A stretch of 64,000 nucleotides of DNA from Betaproteobacteria bacterium (GCA_013298765.1 JAAFJA010000013.1:1-64000), one strand, 5' to 3'; shown: positions 27,126-40,439, counted from the stretch's first letter. Made by a program: numbers and translations. The notes: generated by a model from the letters alone, not told the origin.

Positions 27126-29720
27126 ATGAAAGCGCCCACCCCCATGATGCAGCAATATCTGGCGCTCAAAGCTGAGCATCCAGATAAGCTCGTTCTGTAT
27201 CGCATGGGCGATTTCTACGAACTCTTCTACGACGACGCGAAAAAGGCGGCAAAGCTCCTCGACATCACGCTCACGCAACGCGGCGAAAGCGAAGGCACGC
27301 CGATTCCCCTCGCAGGAATCCCGTTTCACGCGCTGGATGGATATCTCGTAAAGCTCGTGCGCGCAGGGGAAACCGTCGCAATCGTTGAGCAAGTAGGTAT
27401 CCCAGGACAAACCAAAGGCCCGGTCGAGAGAAAACTCTCACGAATCGTCACGCCAGGCACCGTAACCGATGCGAACCTGGTCGACGCCCGAAAAGACACG
27501 CTCCTCGCTTCTATCGTGATCGACGGCGCACGGGCAGGTGTTGCAATCGTAAACGCCGCGAATGGGACCATAGCGCTTCGCGATCTGCAGCTGAGCGAAC
27601 TCGCTCCATACCTGCAGCGAAAAGATCCGGCAGAGTTCGTATGCTCCGAGGCGGCGCAACGCGAATTGCGTGAGCTCGTGGCGGGCAGCACCACGTTGCA
27701 GGCGTTTACGCTACGCGCGCGCCCCGAATACGAGTTCACAAGCGCGCGGGCCACCGATGAGCTCACGCAGGCACTAGGAACGACCACTATTAGCCACCTT
27801 GACATTGAACGCGTGCCTCTCGCGTTCGTTGCGAGTGGCGCAGCGCTTGCGTTCACACGGCTCGTCAACGGTGGAACTCGACTTCCCATTTCAACCGTTA
27901 ACGTTGAGCGGGCGAGTGAATCGCTTGAAATGGACGCCTCGACGCTGCGAAATCTAGAGATCGTACAAACGCTTTCCGGCGCAGAGTCCCCAAGCCTCCT
28001 TTCGCTACTAGATCGATGCGAAACCGCGGCCGGTTCCCGCTTGCTTCGCGCCCTGCTTACTGAACCGCCACGCGATCAAGCGCGCGCAGCCGCGCGACAC
28101 GATGCCGTTCAAGCGCTTGAAAGAAACGCGGCAGCGGCGACAAGCATCGACTATCGCGCCGTGCAAGACAAACTGCGCGGCCTGTCCGACATCGAACGTA
28201 TTGCAACGCGAATCGCAATCGCAAGCGTTCGTCCACGTGAACTCACCGGCCTGCGCGGAACGCTTGCGACGCTGCCCTCGCTCTCAACGCTGCTGGCCGC
28301 TTCAGCAAACCCGTTGCTGGCTGCGATTGCGAGTGCTATTTCGATTGACCCTAGTTGGCACCAGCTGCTGAAACACGCAGTTGCGGAAGAGCCCGCGCTC
28401 AACGTGCGCGATGGCGGCGTAATCGCAACAGGCTTCAACGCTGAGCTCGATGAGTTGCGCGCGATCCAAACCGATAGCGGTACATTTCTCGCGCAAATGG
28501 AAATTGCAGAGCGGGAGCGCACTGGTATCCCGAATCTACGCGTCGAATACAACAAGGTTCACGGCTTCTACATCGAGATCACGAGCAGTTATCTCAACCA
28601 AGTGCCTGTTGAATACAAGCGGCGTCAAACACTGAAAAACTGCGAGCGCTACATCACGCCCGAACTGAAGGCGTTTGAAGATAAAGCGCTCGCCGCAAAT
28701 GATCGCTCACTCGCGCTTGAGAAGCGTTTGTTTGACGAACTCCTGCTCTCGCTTGCGCCTGCATGTGACGCGCTTCGGCGCGCGGGTGCGGCGCTGGCTG
28801 AACTGGATGTACTGGCAAATTTTGCGGAACGAGCGGAAAGTTTGAAGCTCGTACGCCCAACCTTCACGACCCTGCCAAGCCTCGATCTCACCGGCGCACG
28901 CCATCCAGTGATTGAATCACTCGTGGATCAATTCATCCCGAATGACGTGCGGCTCGACGCGAAACGTTCCTGCGTGGTTTTAACCGGCCCCAACATGGGC
29001 GGCAAGAGCACCTTTATGCGACAGGCGGCACTCGCCGTTGTGATGGCGTTTGCGGGTTCGTATGTTGCTGCGAGCGCGGCAACGATTGGCCCCATTGACC
29101 GCGTGCTCACACGCATAGGCGCAAGCGATGACCTTGCGTCTGGTCGCTCGACTTTTATGGTGGAGATGACGGAGGCCGCCGCGATCCTACAACGTGCAAC
29201 CCCGAATTCGTTGGTGATCGTAGATGAGATCGGTCGTGGAACATCTACGTTCGATGGGCTCGCGCTCGCAACCGCAATTGCGCGCCGCTTGATCGCGAAA
29301 GCGCGGAGTCTGACGTTATTTGCGACGCACTACTTCGAGCTCACCGAGCTCGCAAATGAGTTCGCAAGCTGTGTAAACCATCACGTGAGCGTCGTGGAAC
29401 ACGGTGATCGCGTCGTTTTCCTCCACGAAGTGAAGGCGGGGCCAGCGAGTCGGAGCTACGGGATTGATGTGGCGAAGCTCGCAGGACTTCCGGCAGAGGT
29501 AATTCGCGACGCGCGACGCGAGTTGGAGCGACTAGAAAAAGAGCGGACTCAACAACTCCCGCAGGCGGATCTCTTCGCGGAAAGCGCCACGCCCTTTGCG
29601 GAAGCCACCAACGAGTCTCCGCTTTTAGAGTCGATCAAGGTCATCGATATCGATGCTCTGAGCCCACGAGATGCGCATGCGAAGCTCGCGGAGTTGATTG
29701 ACGCAGCGAGAAAAGCCTGA
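27126..29720 (+). CDS. mutS: DNA mismatch repair protein MutS
   Basis: Recognises mispaired bases and starts mismatch repair. The mismatch-contacting Phe-x-Glu lies in GDFYELFY (about residue 33). The ATPase domain has the Walker [14 protein letters not shown] (about 620-632), [26 protein letters not shown] (Walker B/signature) and ATHYFELT. At 864 aa it is full length. GGAGG upstream of the ATG at 27126 sets the start. A strong terminator follows at 29777. Confidence 0.97.
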   Translation: MKAPTPMMQQYLALKAEHPDKLVLYRMGDFYELFYDDAKKAAKLLDITLTQRGESEGTPIPLAGIPFHALDGYLVKLVRAGETVAIVEQVGIPGQTKGPVERKLSRIVTPGTVTDANLVDARKDTLLASIVIDGARAGVAIVNAANGTIALRDLQLSELAPYLQRKDPAEFVCSEAAQRELRELVAGSTTLQAFTLRARPEYEFTSARATDELTQALGTTTISHLDIERVPLAFVASGAALAFTRLVNGGTRLPISTVNVERASESLEMDASTLRNLEIVQTLSGAESPSLLSLLDRCETAAGSRLLRALLTEPPRDQARAAARHDAVQALERNAAAATSIDYRAVQDKLRGLSDIERIATRIAIASVRPRELTGLRGTLATLPSLSTLLAASANPLLAAIASAISIDPSWHQLLKHAVAEEPALNVRDGGVIATGFNAELDELRAIQTDSGTFLAQMEIAERERTGIPNLRVEYNKVHGFYIEITSSYLNQVPVEYKRRQTLKNCERYITPELKAFEDKALAANDRSLALEKRLFDELLLSLAPACDALRRAGAALAELDVLANFAERAESLKLVRPTFTTLPSLDLTGARHPVIESLVDQFIPNDVRLDAKRSCVVLTGPNMGGKSTFMRQAALAVVMAFAGSYVAASAATIGPIDRVLTRIGASDDLASGRSTFMVEMTEAAAILQRATPNSLVIVDEIGRGTSTFDGLALATAIARRLIAKARSLTLFATHYFELTELANEFASCVNHHVSVVEHGDRVVFLHEVKAGPASRSYGIDVAKLAGLPAEVIRDARRELERLEKERTQQLPQADLFAESATPFAEATNESPLLESIKVIDIDALSPRDAHAKLAELIDAARKA

Positions 29721-29776
29721 GCCTAAATTTGTCGCACTGAGACACGCCGCTGCAGCGACGAAGCCTAATGTGAAAA

Positions 29777-29802
29777 GAGCCGCATATGCGGCTCCTTTTT
29801 TT
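29777..29802 (+). terminator. Rho-independent terminator of mutS
   Basis: A perfect palindrome GAGCCGCATATGCGGCTC (29777-29794) is followed by C and seven T residues. Four A residues stand before the stem, so weak termination from the opposite direction (futA side) is also possible. Confidence 0.9.
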
Positions 29803-29899
29803 GGGCGTTCAAAAGCTTCAGCTGAGATTCATCGCTGAACCGAAACCGCCGCACTTCCAAACATAGGTAGCGCGGCGTCCGGTTTGTTTGAACGAGACC

Positions 29900-30940
29900 T
29901 TACTTCCAACCCACGCGATTCACGATTTCCTGAGCTTGGCGTTGGTTCTTGCCGAGTGCAATCATGTTGATCGGGTCAGCCTTGAATTTGCCGAGTGAAT
30001 CGAGCTCCGCATTCTTGAAATCTGCTGTTTGTGCCGTTGGCCACTCGTTGTTGCCGTTGGCAAAGTAAGCTTGCGCTTGATCGCTCGTCAGGTACTCAAG
30101 AAACTTGATCGCGTTTTCTTTGTTCGGTGCATTCTTGAGCATCCCGCCGCCAGACACGTTCATGTGAACGCCGCGACCCGCAGTGTTCGGCCAGATCACG
30201 CCAACACGTTCAACCACCGCACGATCCTCTGGTTTATCGGACTTCATGAGGCGCGCGAAGTAGTAGGTATTGGTCAAACCTAGTGCACACTCGCCGGCCG
30301 CAACGGCTCGGATTTGATCGGTGTCGCCGCCTTTCGGTTGGCGCGCAAGGTTTGTGTTCACCCCTTTGGCCCATTCTTCCGCTTTGGCAGCCCCGTTGTG
30401 CTCAATGATCGACGAGAGGAGCGAAAGCATGTAGACGTGTGACCCAGAGCGAGTGCAAACCTGGCCTTTCCACTTTGGATTGGCAAGGTCTTCATAGCTC
30501 GCAACATCACTCGGCTTGACTTTGGTCTTGTCGTAGATGATCACGCGTGCACGGGTGGAAAATCCATACCAGGTGCCGCTGGCCAAACGATACGCAGCGG
30601 GAATTCGATCATTCAACACCTTGGAATTGATTGACGCAAACAAGCCTTCTTGGTCAGCGATCCAGAGGCGACCTGCATCAACCGTTAAGAACACGTCGGC
30701 AGGGGAATTTGCACCCTCGGCCTTGATTCGCTGCAGCAGTGCGTCCTCGCCCGCTTCGATCCGATTGATCTTGATGCCGGTTTGCTTGGTGAAGTTGTTA
30801 TAGAGCGCTTCGTCAGTGCTGTAGTGACGGGCGCTGTAGAGATTCAAAACTTTGTCTTGCGCGATGCCGGTGTGCGCCGCCGTCATCGCGGCGATCGCTA
30901 CCAAGCACGCGGCCACTTTTTTCAGGGAAGAGATGAACAT
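29900..30940 (-). CDS. Fe(3+) ABC transporter periplasmic substrate-binding protein
   Basis: A 346-aa FutA/FbpA-type ferric-iron binding protein. It has a signal peptide (MFISSLKKVAACLVAIAAMT...HTGIA-Q) and mature sequence VLNLYSARHYSTDEALYNNF, where the tyrosine is a typical iron ligand. SPADVFLTVDAGRLW and TNTYYFARLM (adjacent tyrosine pair) supply the rest. Permease and ATPase genes are not next to it, so it must work with a transporter encoded elsewhere. An AT-rich inverted repeat 57-83 bp upstream could be an operator. Confidence 0.88.
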   Translation of the reverse strand: MFISSLKKVAACLVAIAAMTAAHTGIAQDKVLNLYSARHYSTDEALYNNFTKQTGIKINRIEAGEDALLQRIKAEGANSPADVFLTVDAGRLWIADQEGLFASINSKVLNDRIPAAYRLASGTWYGFSTRARVIIYDKTKVKPSDVASYEDLANPKWKGQVCTRSGSHVYMLSLLSSIIEHNGAAKAEEWAKGVNTNLARQPKGGDTDQIRAVAAGECALGLTNTYYFARLMKSDKPEDRAVVERVGVIWPNTAGRGVHMNVSGGGMLKNAPNKENAIKFLEYLTSDQAQAYFANGNNEWPTAQTADFKNAELDSLGKFKADPINMIALGKNQRQAQEIVNRVGWK

Positions 30941-30996
30941 GAAATTTCTCGCTTGCGGAACAACCGCGAGTTGTCACTAGAAACGAAAGTATACAT

Positions 30997-31023
30997 AAAT
31001 ACGAACGATTCGCGTTTGTATTT
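30997..31023 (-). promoter_or_regulatory. Inverted repeat upstream of the iron-binding protein gene
   Basis: AAATACGAAC (30997-31006), 7-bp spacer, GTTTGTATTT (31014-31023): 10-bp arms with a single mismatch, 57-83 bp upstream of the start. It does not match the classical Fur box closely, so its regulator is open. Confidence 0.35.
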
Positions 31024-31062
31024 TTGTAGCGCATTTGATGCAGATCAACCGACGCGCTTATC

Positions 31063-31146
31063 TCTAAGTTCTATTTGGACTAAACGTAACTTAGCAATAA
31101 AGTTGATAAGGAATCAATAAGCTCGCCGGCCCCGTTTAAACGGGCG
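31063..31146. repeat. 84-bp dispersed palindromic element, copy I
   Basis: The right arm GCCCCGTTTAAACGGGC (31129-31145) is a near-perfect palindrome. The centre is TTGA at 31103-31106, one change from TCGA, and the left arm (31063-31080) is eroded but ends GGAC at the right place. It lies between the iron-binding gene and the TrmH-type gene. Confidence 0.65.
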
Positions 31147-31168
31147 CTAAGCAACGACAGCTGTAGCG

Positions 31169-32014
31169 TTAAAGACGACCGCTCAGCTCGGAAATTCGGT
31201 AGAGCGCCAAGGCTCCGGCGGTCGCGACATTGAGCGATTCCACGCCAGGTGCCATCGGGATTTGTAGCGAATGCGTCACGTGCGGATAGAGCGACTTCGA
31301 GAGCCCCGCCCCCTCGTTAGAAAGCACCAGTACATTGTCCTTCCCGGTCGCTAAATCAAACAAGCTCGAAGACTTTACGCTGGGTGACATCCCCGGCAGC
31401 GCACGGGGCAATGTCGCCCAACATGCTCCCCTGAATTTAGAAAGCGCGTCGGAGAGATCAACCGATTCGACAATTTCAACCGCAAAGTGCGCCCCTTGCG
31501 ACGCGCGGAGTGTTTTCGTGCTCCACGCGAACGCAGAACCTGACGAGAGCCAAATTTGATCCACACCCGCCGCAGCCGCGGTGCGAATGAGCGTTCCCAC
31601 ATTGCCAGGGTCTTGGACGGCGTCTAGCGCGAGTACAAAACCGTCGCTGCGTGGCACAGCATTCGCGGGCACGGTTGCGAGCGCGAGCAAGCTGGTCGGC
31701 GTGGATAGGGTAGAGACTTGATCGAAGAGTGACGTAGAGAGCACGATGAGCTCTTGCGCGCTTGCAAGCAGTGCTGCGTGGTCAGCTGGAAGCGCGTGCT
31801 CGGGTGTGCCAACCAACACGCTCGCTGCGAAGTTTGAACCTTCACGTAGAACGAGTTGTGAAAGCGTTCGTCCGGCGGCGATGTAGCTCAGCGCGAGGTG
31901 CTCGCCCTCAAGCAAGCAGTAACCGCCACTGCGGCGCGCGGATGCGGATTTAGTCAGCTCGGAGAGACGCTTGACGATCGCGTTATCGCGCGACGTAATG
32001 TGCTTAACGCGCAT
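31169..32014 (-). CDS. TrmH-family (SpoU) RNA 2'-O-methyltransferase
   Basis: SPOUT methylase of 281 aa with an N-terminal substrate-binding domain (VKRLSELTKSASARRSGGYCLLEGEHL) and the SpoU motifs ALDAVQDPGNVGTLIRTAAAAGV, LVLSNEGAGLS and PMAPGVESLNVATAGALALYR. The exact rRNA or tRNA target cannot be told from sequence. It lies 8 bp upstream of the ftsB frame's stop... in the reverse order of transcription: ftsB (32339 to 32022) is upstream and this gene follows closely, so the two are probably co-transcribed. Confidence 0.88.
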   Translation of the reverse strand: MRVKHITSRDNAIVKRLSELTKSASARRSGGYCLLEGEHLALSYIAAGRTLSQLVLREGSNFAASVLVGTPEHALPADHAALLASAQELIVLSTSLFDQVSTLSTPTSLLALATVPANAVPRSDGFVLALDAVQDPGNVGTLIRTAAAAGVDQIWLSSGSAFAWSTKTLRASQGAHFAVEIVESVDLSDALSKFRGACWATLPRALPGMSPSVKSSSLFDLATGKDNVLVLSNEGAGLSKSLYPHVTHSLQIPMAPGVESLNVATAGALALYRISELSGRL

Positions 32015-32021
32015 GGGCGCG

Positions 32022-32339
32022 CTACTTCTTCGGCGCGTCGGCTGTCGGCGCGGGAGGAACAGTGCGCTCTTTCACCTGAATGAGCGTTTCGCCTTTTTTC
32101 ACCATGCCGAGTTCGCTTCGTGCGCGCTCCTCGATGGCTTCGCCTGCTTTTTCAAGATCCTTTACGTCTGCATCTAGTCGGGCGTTCGCTTGTCGCGCTT
32201 GGTCGTTTTTGGCCTTTACTTCCTGCAACTCGCCCTCGAGCACATGGGCGCGCGGAATCGATCCTTTGTCGAACCAAAGCTTGTACTGAAGTAATAGAAA
32301 CGCACCAACGAGCAGCGCGAAAACAATTCGACCCTTCAT
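32022..32339 (-). CDS. ftsB: Cell division protein FtsB (DivIC family)
   Basis: Small bitopic division protein that joins FtsL and FtsQ at the septum. The 105-aa product has one N-terminal membrane helix (GRIVFALLVGAFLLLQYKLW) followed by a coiled coil (LEGELQEVKAKNDQARQANARLDADV) and a conserved EERARSELGMVKKGE. The ATG at 32339 places the helix at the N-terminus; the frame is open 13 codons farther. It follows eno by about 50 bp, the common order. Confidence 0.9.
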   Translation of the reverse strand: MKGRIVFALLVGAFLLLQYKLWFDKGSIPRAHVLEGELQEVKAKNDQARQANARLDADVKDLEKAGEAIEERARSELGMVKKGETLIQVKERTVPPAPTADAPKK

Positions 32340-32388
32340 ACTCGTTGGACTTCCTTCAATCGTCACCGTTGCGGACAAGCGCGATCAG

Positions 32389-33702
<1,314 letters not shown>

Positions 33703-33904
33703 CTAGATATTTGACGCGGACAACTCGCCATACGACTGAGCGCCCGAATCGACACTGTTCCTGCGCCAACTCGCCGCGACTTACACGCCCGACCGAGTAG
33801 CGGCTTTTGCTTTCACCGACGAGGCGATGATCCCGAAAGCTATTGGCACGCCAGTCGTGCCTCTTTGCCGAGCGCTACGCCTCATGCACGCATTTTTTGT
33901 CAAA

Positions 33905-34114
33905 CTACTTTTTCGCCTCGCGTAGACCAAACACGACACCACCTACGACGAACCCAAGAAAAGCGGACGCTGTGGCAACTGCCGCCCATCCAAGCAACCA
34001 ACAAAACAGGTGATCCAAACCGATACCGCAAACCCGGTCGAGAATTGCATTACCGAGATACCAGGTTGCAACAGCAACCGCGAGACCGACCACAATACCG
34101 ATCACCGCGTTCAC
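33905..34114 (-). CDS. Small two-helix membrane protein of unknown function
   Basis: A 69-aa hydrophobic protein with two predicted membrane segments (AVIGIVVGLAVAVATWYLGN and LLGWAAVATASAFLGFVVGGVVF) and a short polar end. Its start overlaps the stop of the DUF1330 gene by four bases (ATGA), which supports it being translated. No family recognised. The 229 bp between it and eno holds no clear gene. Confidence 0.6.
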   Translation of the reverse strand: MNAVIGIVVGLAVAVATWYLGNAILDRVCGIGLDHLFCWLLGWAAVATASAFLGFVVGGVVFGLREAKK

Positions 34115-34398
34115 AAACCATCCACCACAATCATCGAAAACTCTGCCGCACCTTCGCGATGCTTCTTCGCTTCTGTGTAATCGACAGAGTCGTAAAACGT
34201 TTTAGCCGCCTCGCGCGATGGGAATTCCAGCACGACGACACGCGACCGAGGCCACTCGCCTTCTAGCACTTCGGGATTGCCGCCGCGCACAACAAACTTA
34301 CCGCCATGCTTCGCGATCGCTGCAGGCGTTAAAGCCATGTATCCCTTGTATTTCTCGGGATCCGTGACATTGACCGATGCAATCACAAATGCGCTCAT
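34111..34398 (-). CDS. DUF1330-domain protein
   Basis: A 95-aa dimeric alpha-beta barrel-type protein of the DUF1330 family: AFVIASVNVTDPEKYKGYMALTPAAIAKHGGKFVVRGG, with a WPRSRVVVLEFPSREAAKTFYDS centre and YTEAKKHREGAAEFSMIVVDG end. Function of the family is not established. Lies 21 bp downstream of kdsA and is coupled to the small membrane protein. Confidence 0.85.
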   Translation of the reverse strand: MSAFVIASVNVTDPEKYKGYMALTPAAIAKHGGKFVVRGGNPEVLEGEWPRSRVVVLEFPSREAAKTFYDSVDYTEAKKHREGAAEFSMIVVDGL

Positions 34399-34419
34399 AA
34401 CCCTAAATTCCTTGGGCGA

Positions 34420-35277
34420 TTAAAGGCGATGGGCGCCGACTAATTGATGTTCGACGAAACCGTTCTTCTTCACGATCCCATCGAGTTCTTTGAGCTGCGC
34501 GAGCAGCGCTTTCATGCGCGGTAGCGGCCATGCGTTTGGCCCATCAGAGAGCGCTTTATCCGGCGACGGATGCGTTTCCATGAAGAGCCCGGCAACGCCG
34601 ACCGCCGTTGCCGCACGTGCGAGCACGGGCACGAATTCACGCTGGCCGCCGCTTGATGTTCCCTGCCCGCCGGGCAACTGCACCGAGTGGGTGACATCCA
34701 TCACCACCGGGCAACCCGTTTCGCGCATGATGGCGAGCGAGCGCATGTCGCTCACCAAATTGTTGTAGCCGAACGAAACACCGCGTTCGCAGACCATGAT
34801 CGTGTCTTTGCCGCCGTTGGCGTCTTTGGCTTTCTGAGCGACGTTTTTCATGTCGCCCGGCGCTAAAAACTGGCCCTTTTTGATGTTTACCGGTTTGCCA
34901 GTTGCGGCAACCGCGTGAATGAAATCAGTCTGACGACAGAGAAACGCGGGCGTTTGCAACACATCCACCGCGTCGCAAACTTCGTCGAGCCCGTCGATTT
35001 CATGCACATCGGTGAGCACCGGCACTTTGATCTGGCGCTTCACTTCGGCCAGGATGCGCAAGCCCTCTTCCATTCCAGGACCGCGAAACGATTTGCCACT
35101 CGAACGGTTGGCCTTATCGAAGCTCGACTTGAAAATGAAAGGAATACCGAGCTCGCGCGTCATTTCCGCAAGCGTACCCGCTGTATCGATCTGTAGTTGT
35201 TCGCTTTCGACCACGCAGGGCCCAGCGATCAGAAAAAACGGTCGATCAACGCCGACCTCAAAGCCGCAGAGATTCAT
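34420..35277 (-). CDS. kdsA: 3-deoxy-8-phosphooctulonate synthase
   Basis: Makes KDO-8-phosphate from arabinose-5-phosphate and phosphoenolpyruvate for lipopolysaccharide, which indicates a Gram-negative outer membrane. 285 aa; [69 protein letters not shown] and [16 protein letters not shown] are present. A palindromic REP-like block separates it from pyrG upstream. Confidence 0.96.
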   Translation of the reverse strand: MNLCGFEVGVDRPFFLIAGPCVVESEQLQIDTAGTLAEMTRELGIPFIFKSSFDKANRSSGKSFRGPGMEEGLRILAEVKRQIKVPVLTDVHEIDGLDEVCDAVDVLQTPAFLCRQTDFIHAVAATGKPVNIKKGQFLAPGDMKNVAQKAKDANGGKDTIMVCERGVSFGYNNLVSDMRSLAIMRETGCPVVMDVTHSVQLPGGQGTSSGGQREFVPVLARAATAVGVAGLFMETHPSPDKALSDGPNAWPLPRMKALLAQLKELDGIVKKNGFVEHQLVGAHRL

Positions 35278-35313
35278 ATTAGTTACTCCGGGAGGCGAAA
35301 GCCTCGCACTTCA

Positions 35314-35424
35314 TGTCATCCCCGCGAAGGCGGGGACCCAGCCCCTGAACGGTTGCAAGGAATGTAATCGTCGCGGCGAAGCTGTACCTGCCCGGTCTGG
35401 GGCCCCGCCTCCGCGGGGATGACA
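35314..35424. repeat. REP-like imperfect inverted repeat
   Basis: The left end starts TGTCATCCCCGCG and continues AAGGCGGGGACCCAG; the right end is the inverse, GGCCCCGCC then TCCGCGGGGATGACA. About 48 bp of unique sequence lie between the arms. This GCGGGGATGAC-type palindrome is a widespread intergenic repeat in proteobacteria. It could form a large hairpin between pyrG and kdsA. Confidence 0.85.
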
Positions 35425-35433
35425 GATAAATTT

Positions 35434-37101
<1,668 letters not shown>

Positions 37102-37283
37102 CTACTGGGTTCGACGCGCACTTGACTAATGCGGAGCACCCCGAAACGCAGCCGCGAGAGCCAACGTCAATACAGACGCGGCTTTGACGCACATCGAACG
37201 AAACGAGAGCGAACTCCTGTCAGTGCGCTCACGCGCGCTTCGTCGATAATCGGCTCACACTATTCACACCAAAGAGTCTCGCC

Positions 37284-38330
37284 ATGTCGTCCCTCGCATC
37301 GCTCAAAAATCATCAAGTACGCCTTGCCAAGCGCCCCGTGGGGCTTCCTACGTCGGACGTTTGGCAGTTCACCGAAGAAGCCGTTGCTGATCCTGGGCCG
37401 GGCGGAATCGTGGTCAAAACGCTCGCGCTCTCAATCGATCCGGCGATGCGCGGATGGATGAACGAAGGCAAGAGCTACATTCCGCCGGTCGAGCTGGGTG
37501 CAGTAATGCGTGCGGGTGGGATCGGCCGAATCGTTCTATCTCACAACGAAAATTACAAGGAAGGCGATATCGTCATCGGCGGGCTCGATGTCCAGGAATA
37601 TTCGTCGTTTCCTGAGAAAAGTATCAAACGAAGCGGAGTCACCAAAGTTGACCTTCGGGTGGGCAGTGAAACACAGTGGCTCAACGTGCTTGGCATGCCG
37701 GGCATGACCGCGTATTTCGGTCTGATGGATATCGGGCAACCAAACCTGACAAAAGCGGGTGAAACCGTTGTCGTCTCTGGCGCGGCGGGCGCGGTGGGAC
37801 AAACCGTCGGTCAGCTGGCAAAAATCAAAGGCTGCCGAGTGGTCGGGATTGCGGGTGGACCAGAAAAGTGCAACTGGGTGGTGAATGAACTCGGATTCGA
37901 TGCCTGTATCGATTACAAAACCGGATCGGTGAAGGACGGCCTCAAGCAGCATTGCCCGGAAGGCGTTGACGTCTATTTCGACAACGTCGGCGGCGAAATT
38001 CTCGACACCGTGCTCACCCGCATCAACAAGAAAGCGCGCATCATTATTTGCGGCGCGATCTCTCAATACAACAACACGACAGCGGTGAACGGTCCGAAGA
38101 ATTACCTCTCGCTTCTCGTCAATCGCGCCCGAATGGAAGGCATGGTCGTGTTCGACTACGCCGATCGCTATCACCTGGCCGTGGCAGAGATGGCGGGCTA
38201 CCTCAAGCAAGGCAAGATGAAGTCAAAGGAAGACGTCGTCTCCGGCATCCAAAAGTTTCCCGAAGCGCTGAACATGCTTTTCGAAGGCAAAAACTTCGGG
38301 AAACTCGTCCTGCGTGTTGCTAGCGAGTAG
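37284..38330 (+). CDS. NADP-dependent medium-chain reductase (prostaglandin/curcumin-reductase type)
   Basis: A zinc-free MDR-family reductase of 348 aa, related to CurA and leukotriene-B4 dehydrogenase-type enzymes that reduce enone double bonds. RPVGLPTSDVW, LSIDPAMRGWM, the nucleotide loop SGAAGAVGQTVGQLAKIKG and VDVYFDNVGGEILD are characteristic. Natural substrate unknown. A decayed piece of a related gene lies 2.3 kb downstream at 40440-40665. Confidence 0.87.
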   Translation: MSSLASLKNHQVRLAKRPVGLPTSDVWQFTEEAVADPGPGGIVVKTLALSIDPAMRGWMNEGKSYIPPVELGAVMRAGGIGRIVLSHNENYKEGDIVIGGLDVQEYSSFPEKSIKRSGVTKVDLRVGSETQWLNVLGMPGMTAYFGLMDIGQPNLTKAGETVVVSGAAGAVGQTVGQLAKIKGCRVVGIAGGPEKCNWVVNELGFDACIDYKTGSVKDGLKQHCPEGVDVYFDNVGGEILDTVLTRINKKARIIICGAISQYNNTTAVNGPKNYLSLLVNRARMEGMVVFDYADRYHLAVAEMAGYLKQGKMKSKEDVVSGIQKFPEALNMLFEGKNFGKLVLRVASE

Positions 38331-38360
38331 TTAAGCAGACTTAAAACAAAATCGGTGATG

Positions 38361-38444
38361 GCCCTAATTTACAAGGGCTAGCAGCCATTTATTGAAATAA
38401 TCGAAAACAAATATTTGTTGAATCCAGCCCTTATTAAATTGCCG
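38361..38444. repeat. 84-bp dispersed palindromic element, copy D
   Basis: Left arm GCCCTAATTTACAAGGGC (38361-38378), exact central TCGA (38401-38404), right arm GCCCTTATTAAATTGCCG (38427-38444). It lies between two plus-strand genes. Confidence 0.87.
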
Positions 38445-38568
38445 CGAGATAACAGTTTATTAACCAAAGCTACTGAGCGGCTCGCAAAGGTTTGCCGAGT
38501 ATGAGATCCGTCTACCCGGCGCCGACTAACCCGCGCGGCGGCACCGCGTGCTTCGGTGTTCACTTCGC

Positions 38569-40206
38569 ATGAACGACACCGCTCAAATCTCGCGTGACGC
38601 TGCGCAGGAATTCACAGCCGCACTTCGAGCCGCGGGCGCGCAATTCATGGCTGGTCGCTATGACGACGCACTGAGCGAAGCCCGCATCCTTTACGCCGCT
38701 GTTCACGGACAGCCCGCTCGGCTCGCGCAAGTTTCACTTCTTGCAACTAAAACTTGCTGGAACGCAAAGCGAGCCGCCGAAGGCGTCGAATGGGCAGACC
38801 GAGCAATCGACGCTGCCAACCTCGCAGGTGACGAAACGCTTGAAGCCGAAGCCTGGGCGCTCAAGGGCGCATGCCACGCGTTGGCCGAAGAAGCCGCGCT
38901 GGCCGTCCAGTGCCTTGATCGCGCCGTGCGCAAACTCGCACCGTCGATGCCCCTCGAAATTCAGCGAACAGCGCTCACCGCGGTGGGTTTGAGCTACCAG
39001 TACCTCAGTTTGTTCGCGACAGCGTTGCCACCACTTCGACGTTCGTACGAAATTGATCGCGAAAAAATGTCCGGCGAGGGAATGCTCCGCGCCGGCGTGA
39101 ACTTGGCGTTCGCACTCGTCGAAGCGCTCGAAATCGAGATCGATGCTGCCGCTGAAGATCACGCGGCGCTAACCGAGGAATCGCTTCAGCTAATCGAGGC
39201 CATGGATCGACGGATGCCGCCCTCGCCTTCCGATCAACTTTTCTACGCGACACACGATGCGACCGCGCGATTGCTGCTCTCATGCGGCCAGCCTGTGAAA
39301 GCGCGCCAGCGCCTACAAGCGTGTATGGATCGCGGTACCGAAAAACGTCCAGTGAACCTCGTGTCGTGGCACATCGATCTCGCCTACATTGATTGGCTTC
39401 AAGCAAACACGTCGAGCGCCGCAATGCATGCGACGGCGGCGCGCAGCTTGCTGAGCACATTTGATGCAACGCCGCGAACCACCGCCGAACTACGCCGACG
39501 CGCAAGGCTCGCTGTGGTCGAGGGCAATGCCGCCGAGACGCTCGACTGGATGCGCCGCCTCCATGCTCGCGTCGTGAAGCATGAACACGCAATGCTTGAA
39601 GCGCGCGCCGCTGAATTCAACGTGCTCGAATCAGCTCAAGCGATGCGACTTGAACTGGCCGATTTACGTCGTCAACGCGAAGGACTCCACGCCCAATTCC
39701 GTGCGCTCGAACAAATGTCACGCACCGATGCGCTGACTGGGATGCTGAATCGGCGCGCGCTCGAATCCGAGTTCCTGTTTCTTCGCGAGCGCGGCTTGCA
39801 CCTGGTGCTCTTCGATTTGGATCACTTCAAACAAATCAACGACCGATTCGGTCACGCTGTGGGCGATGTCGTCCTGCGCGAGGTCGGACGCTTAATGGCT
39901 GAGGCGCTGCGCGGCATCGATCGGGCGGCGCGCTACGGTGGCGAGGAACTGTCCGTGCTGATTGTGGGCGCAAATGACGCTGGAGCGCTAGAAGCCGTCG
40001 AGCGCCTGCGGCAGCGTATCGAAAATCACAACTGGAACGACGTCGATCCAGAGCTGCGGCTCACGGTAAGCGGCGGTGTGACGCTTGTTTCCAAAGGCGA
40101 ATCGTTTGAGTCAGCCGTCGCTCGTGCGGATGCCGCGCTATACCGCGCAAAAAACGAAGGACGAAATCGCATCGTTCAAATGAACCTTGCTGACCCACAG
40201 GAATAA
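38569..40206 (+). CDS. TPR-repeat diguanylate cyclase (GGDEF)
   Basis: A 545-aa protein with no evident signal or membrane segment. The N-terminal two thirds are helical TPR-like repeats ending in a coiled coil (LELADLRRQREGLHAQFRALEQM). The C-terminal GGDEF domain starts at SRTDALTGMLNRRALE and has DLDHFKQINDRFGH and the active site GGEEL (about 457-461). An RGID inhibitory-site motif lies exactly five residues before GGEEL, so product feedback is expected. It should make cyclic di-GMP. The ATG at 38569 is preferred over a GTG seven codons upstream. Confidence 0.88.
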   Translation: MNDTAQISRDAAQEFTAALRAAGAQFMAGRYDDALSEARILYAAVHGQPARLAQVSLLATKTCWNAKRAAEGVEWADRAIDAANLAGDETLEAEAWALKGACHALAEEAALAVQCLDRAVRKLAPSMPLEIQRTALTAVGLSYQYLSLFATALPPLRRSYEIDREKMSGEGMLRAGVNLAFALVEALEIEIDAAAEDHAALTEESLQLIEAMDRRMPPSPSDQLFYATHDATARLLLSCGQPVKARQRLQACMDRGTEKRPVNLVSWHIDLAYIDWLQANTSSAAMHATAARSLLSTFDATPRTTAELRRRARLAVVEGNAAETLDWMRRLHARVVKHEHAMLEARAAEFNVLESAQAMRLELADLRRQREGLHAQFRALEQMSRTDALTGMLNRRALESEFLFLRERGLHLVLFDLDHFKQINDRFGHAVGDVVLREVGRLMAEALRGIDRAARYGGEELSVLIVGANDAGALEAVERLRQRIENHNWNDVDPELRLTVSGGVTLVSKGESFESAVARADAALYRAKNEGRNRIVQMNLADPQE

Positions 40207-40261
40207 TTCGAACGCCACCGTGTCGGCCCAACCTATTCTCTGTGCCAACCGTTATCCATCA

Positions 40262-40398
40262 TCGCCATTGAGAACGTCCAACGTTCGTGAGTGAAACTCC
40301 ATGCGGTAGAGCATCACGGTCACGACCACGGTCCCGGCGATGAAAAAGAGCGGTTGTACGAACCACAGTAGTGCGGCCATTGCGAAGTAATTCGCGCC
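40262..40398 (-). pseudogene. Fragment duplicated from the DUF599 gene
   Basis: These 137 bp align without gaps to 48072-48208, inside the C-terminal half of the DUF599 gene, with about 12 mismatches (near 91% identity). Neither end of the intact gene is present here. It is a direct repeat, on the same strand as the functional copy 7.8 kb away, and it marks the left edge of the accessory region. Confidence 0.85.
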
Positions 40399-40439
40399 CA
40401 ACACGACAAGACGACCGCAGAGCAAGGCCCGAAAAATGA

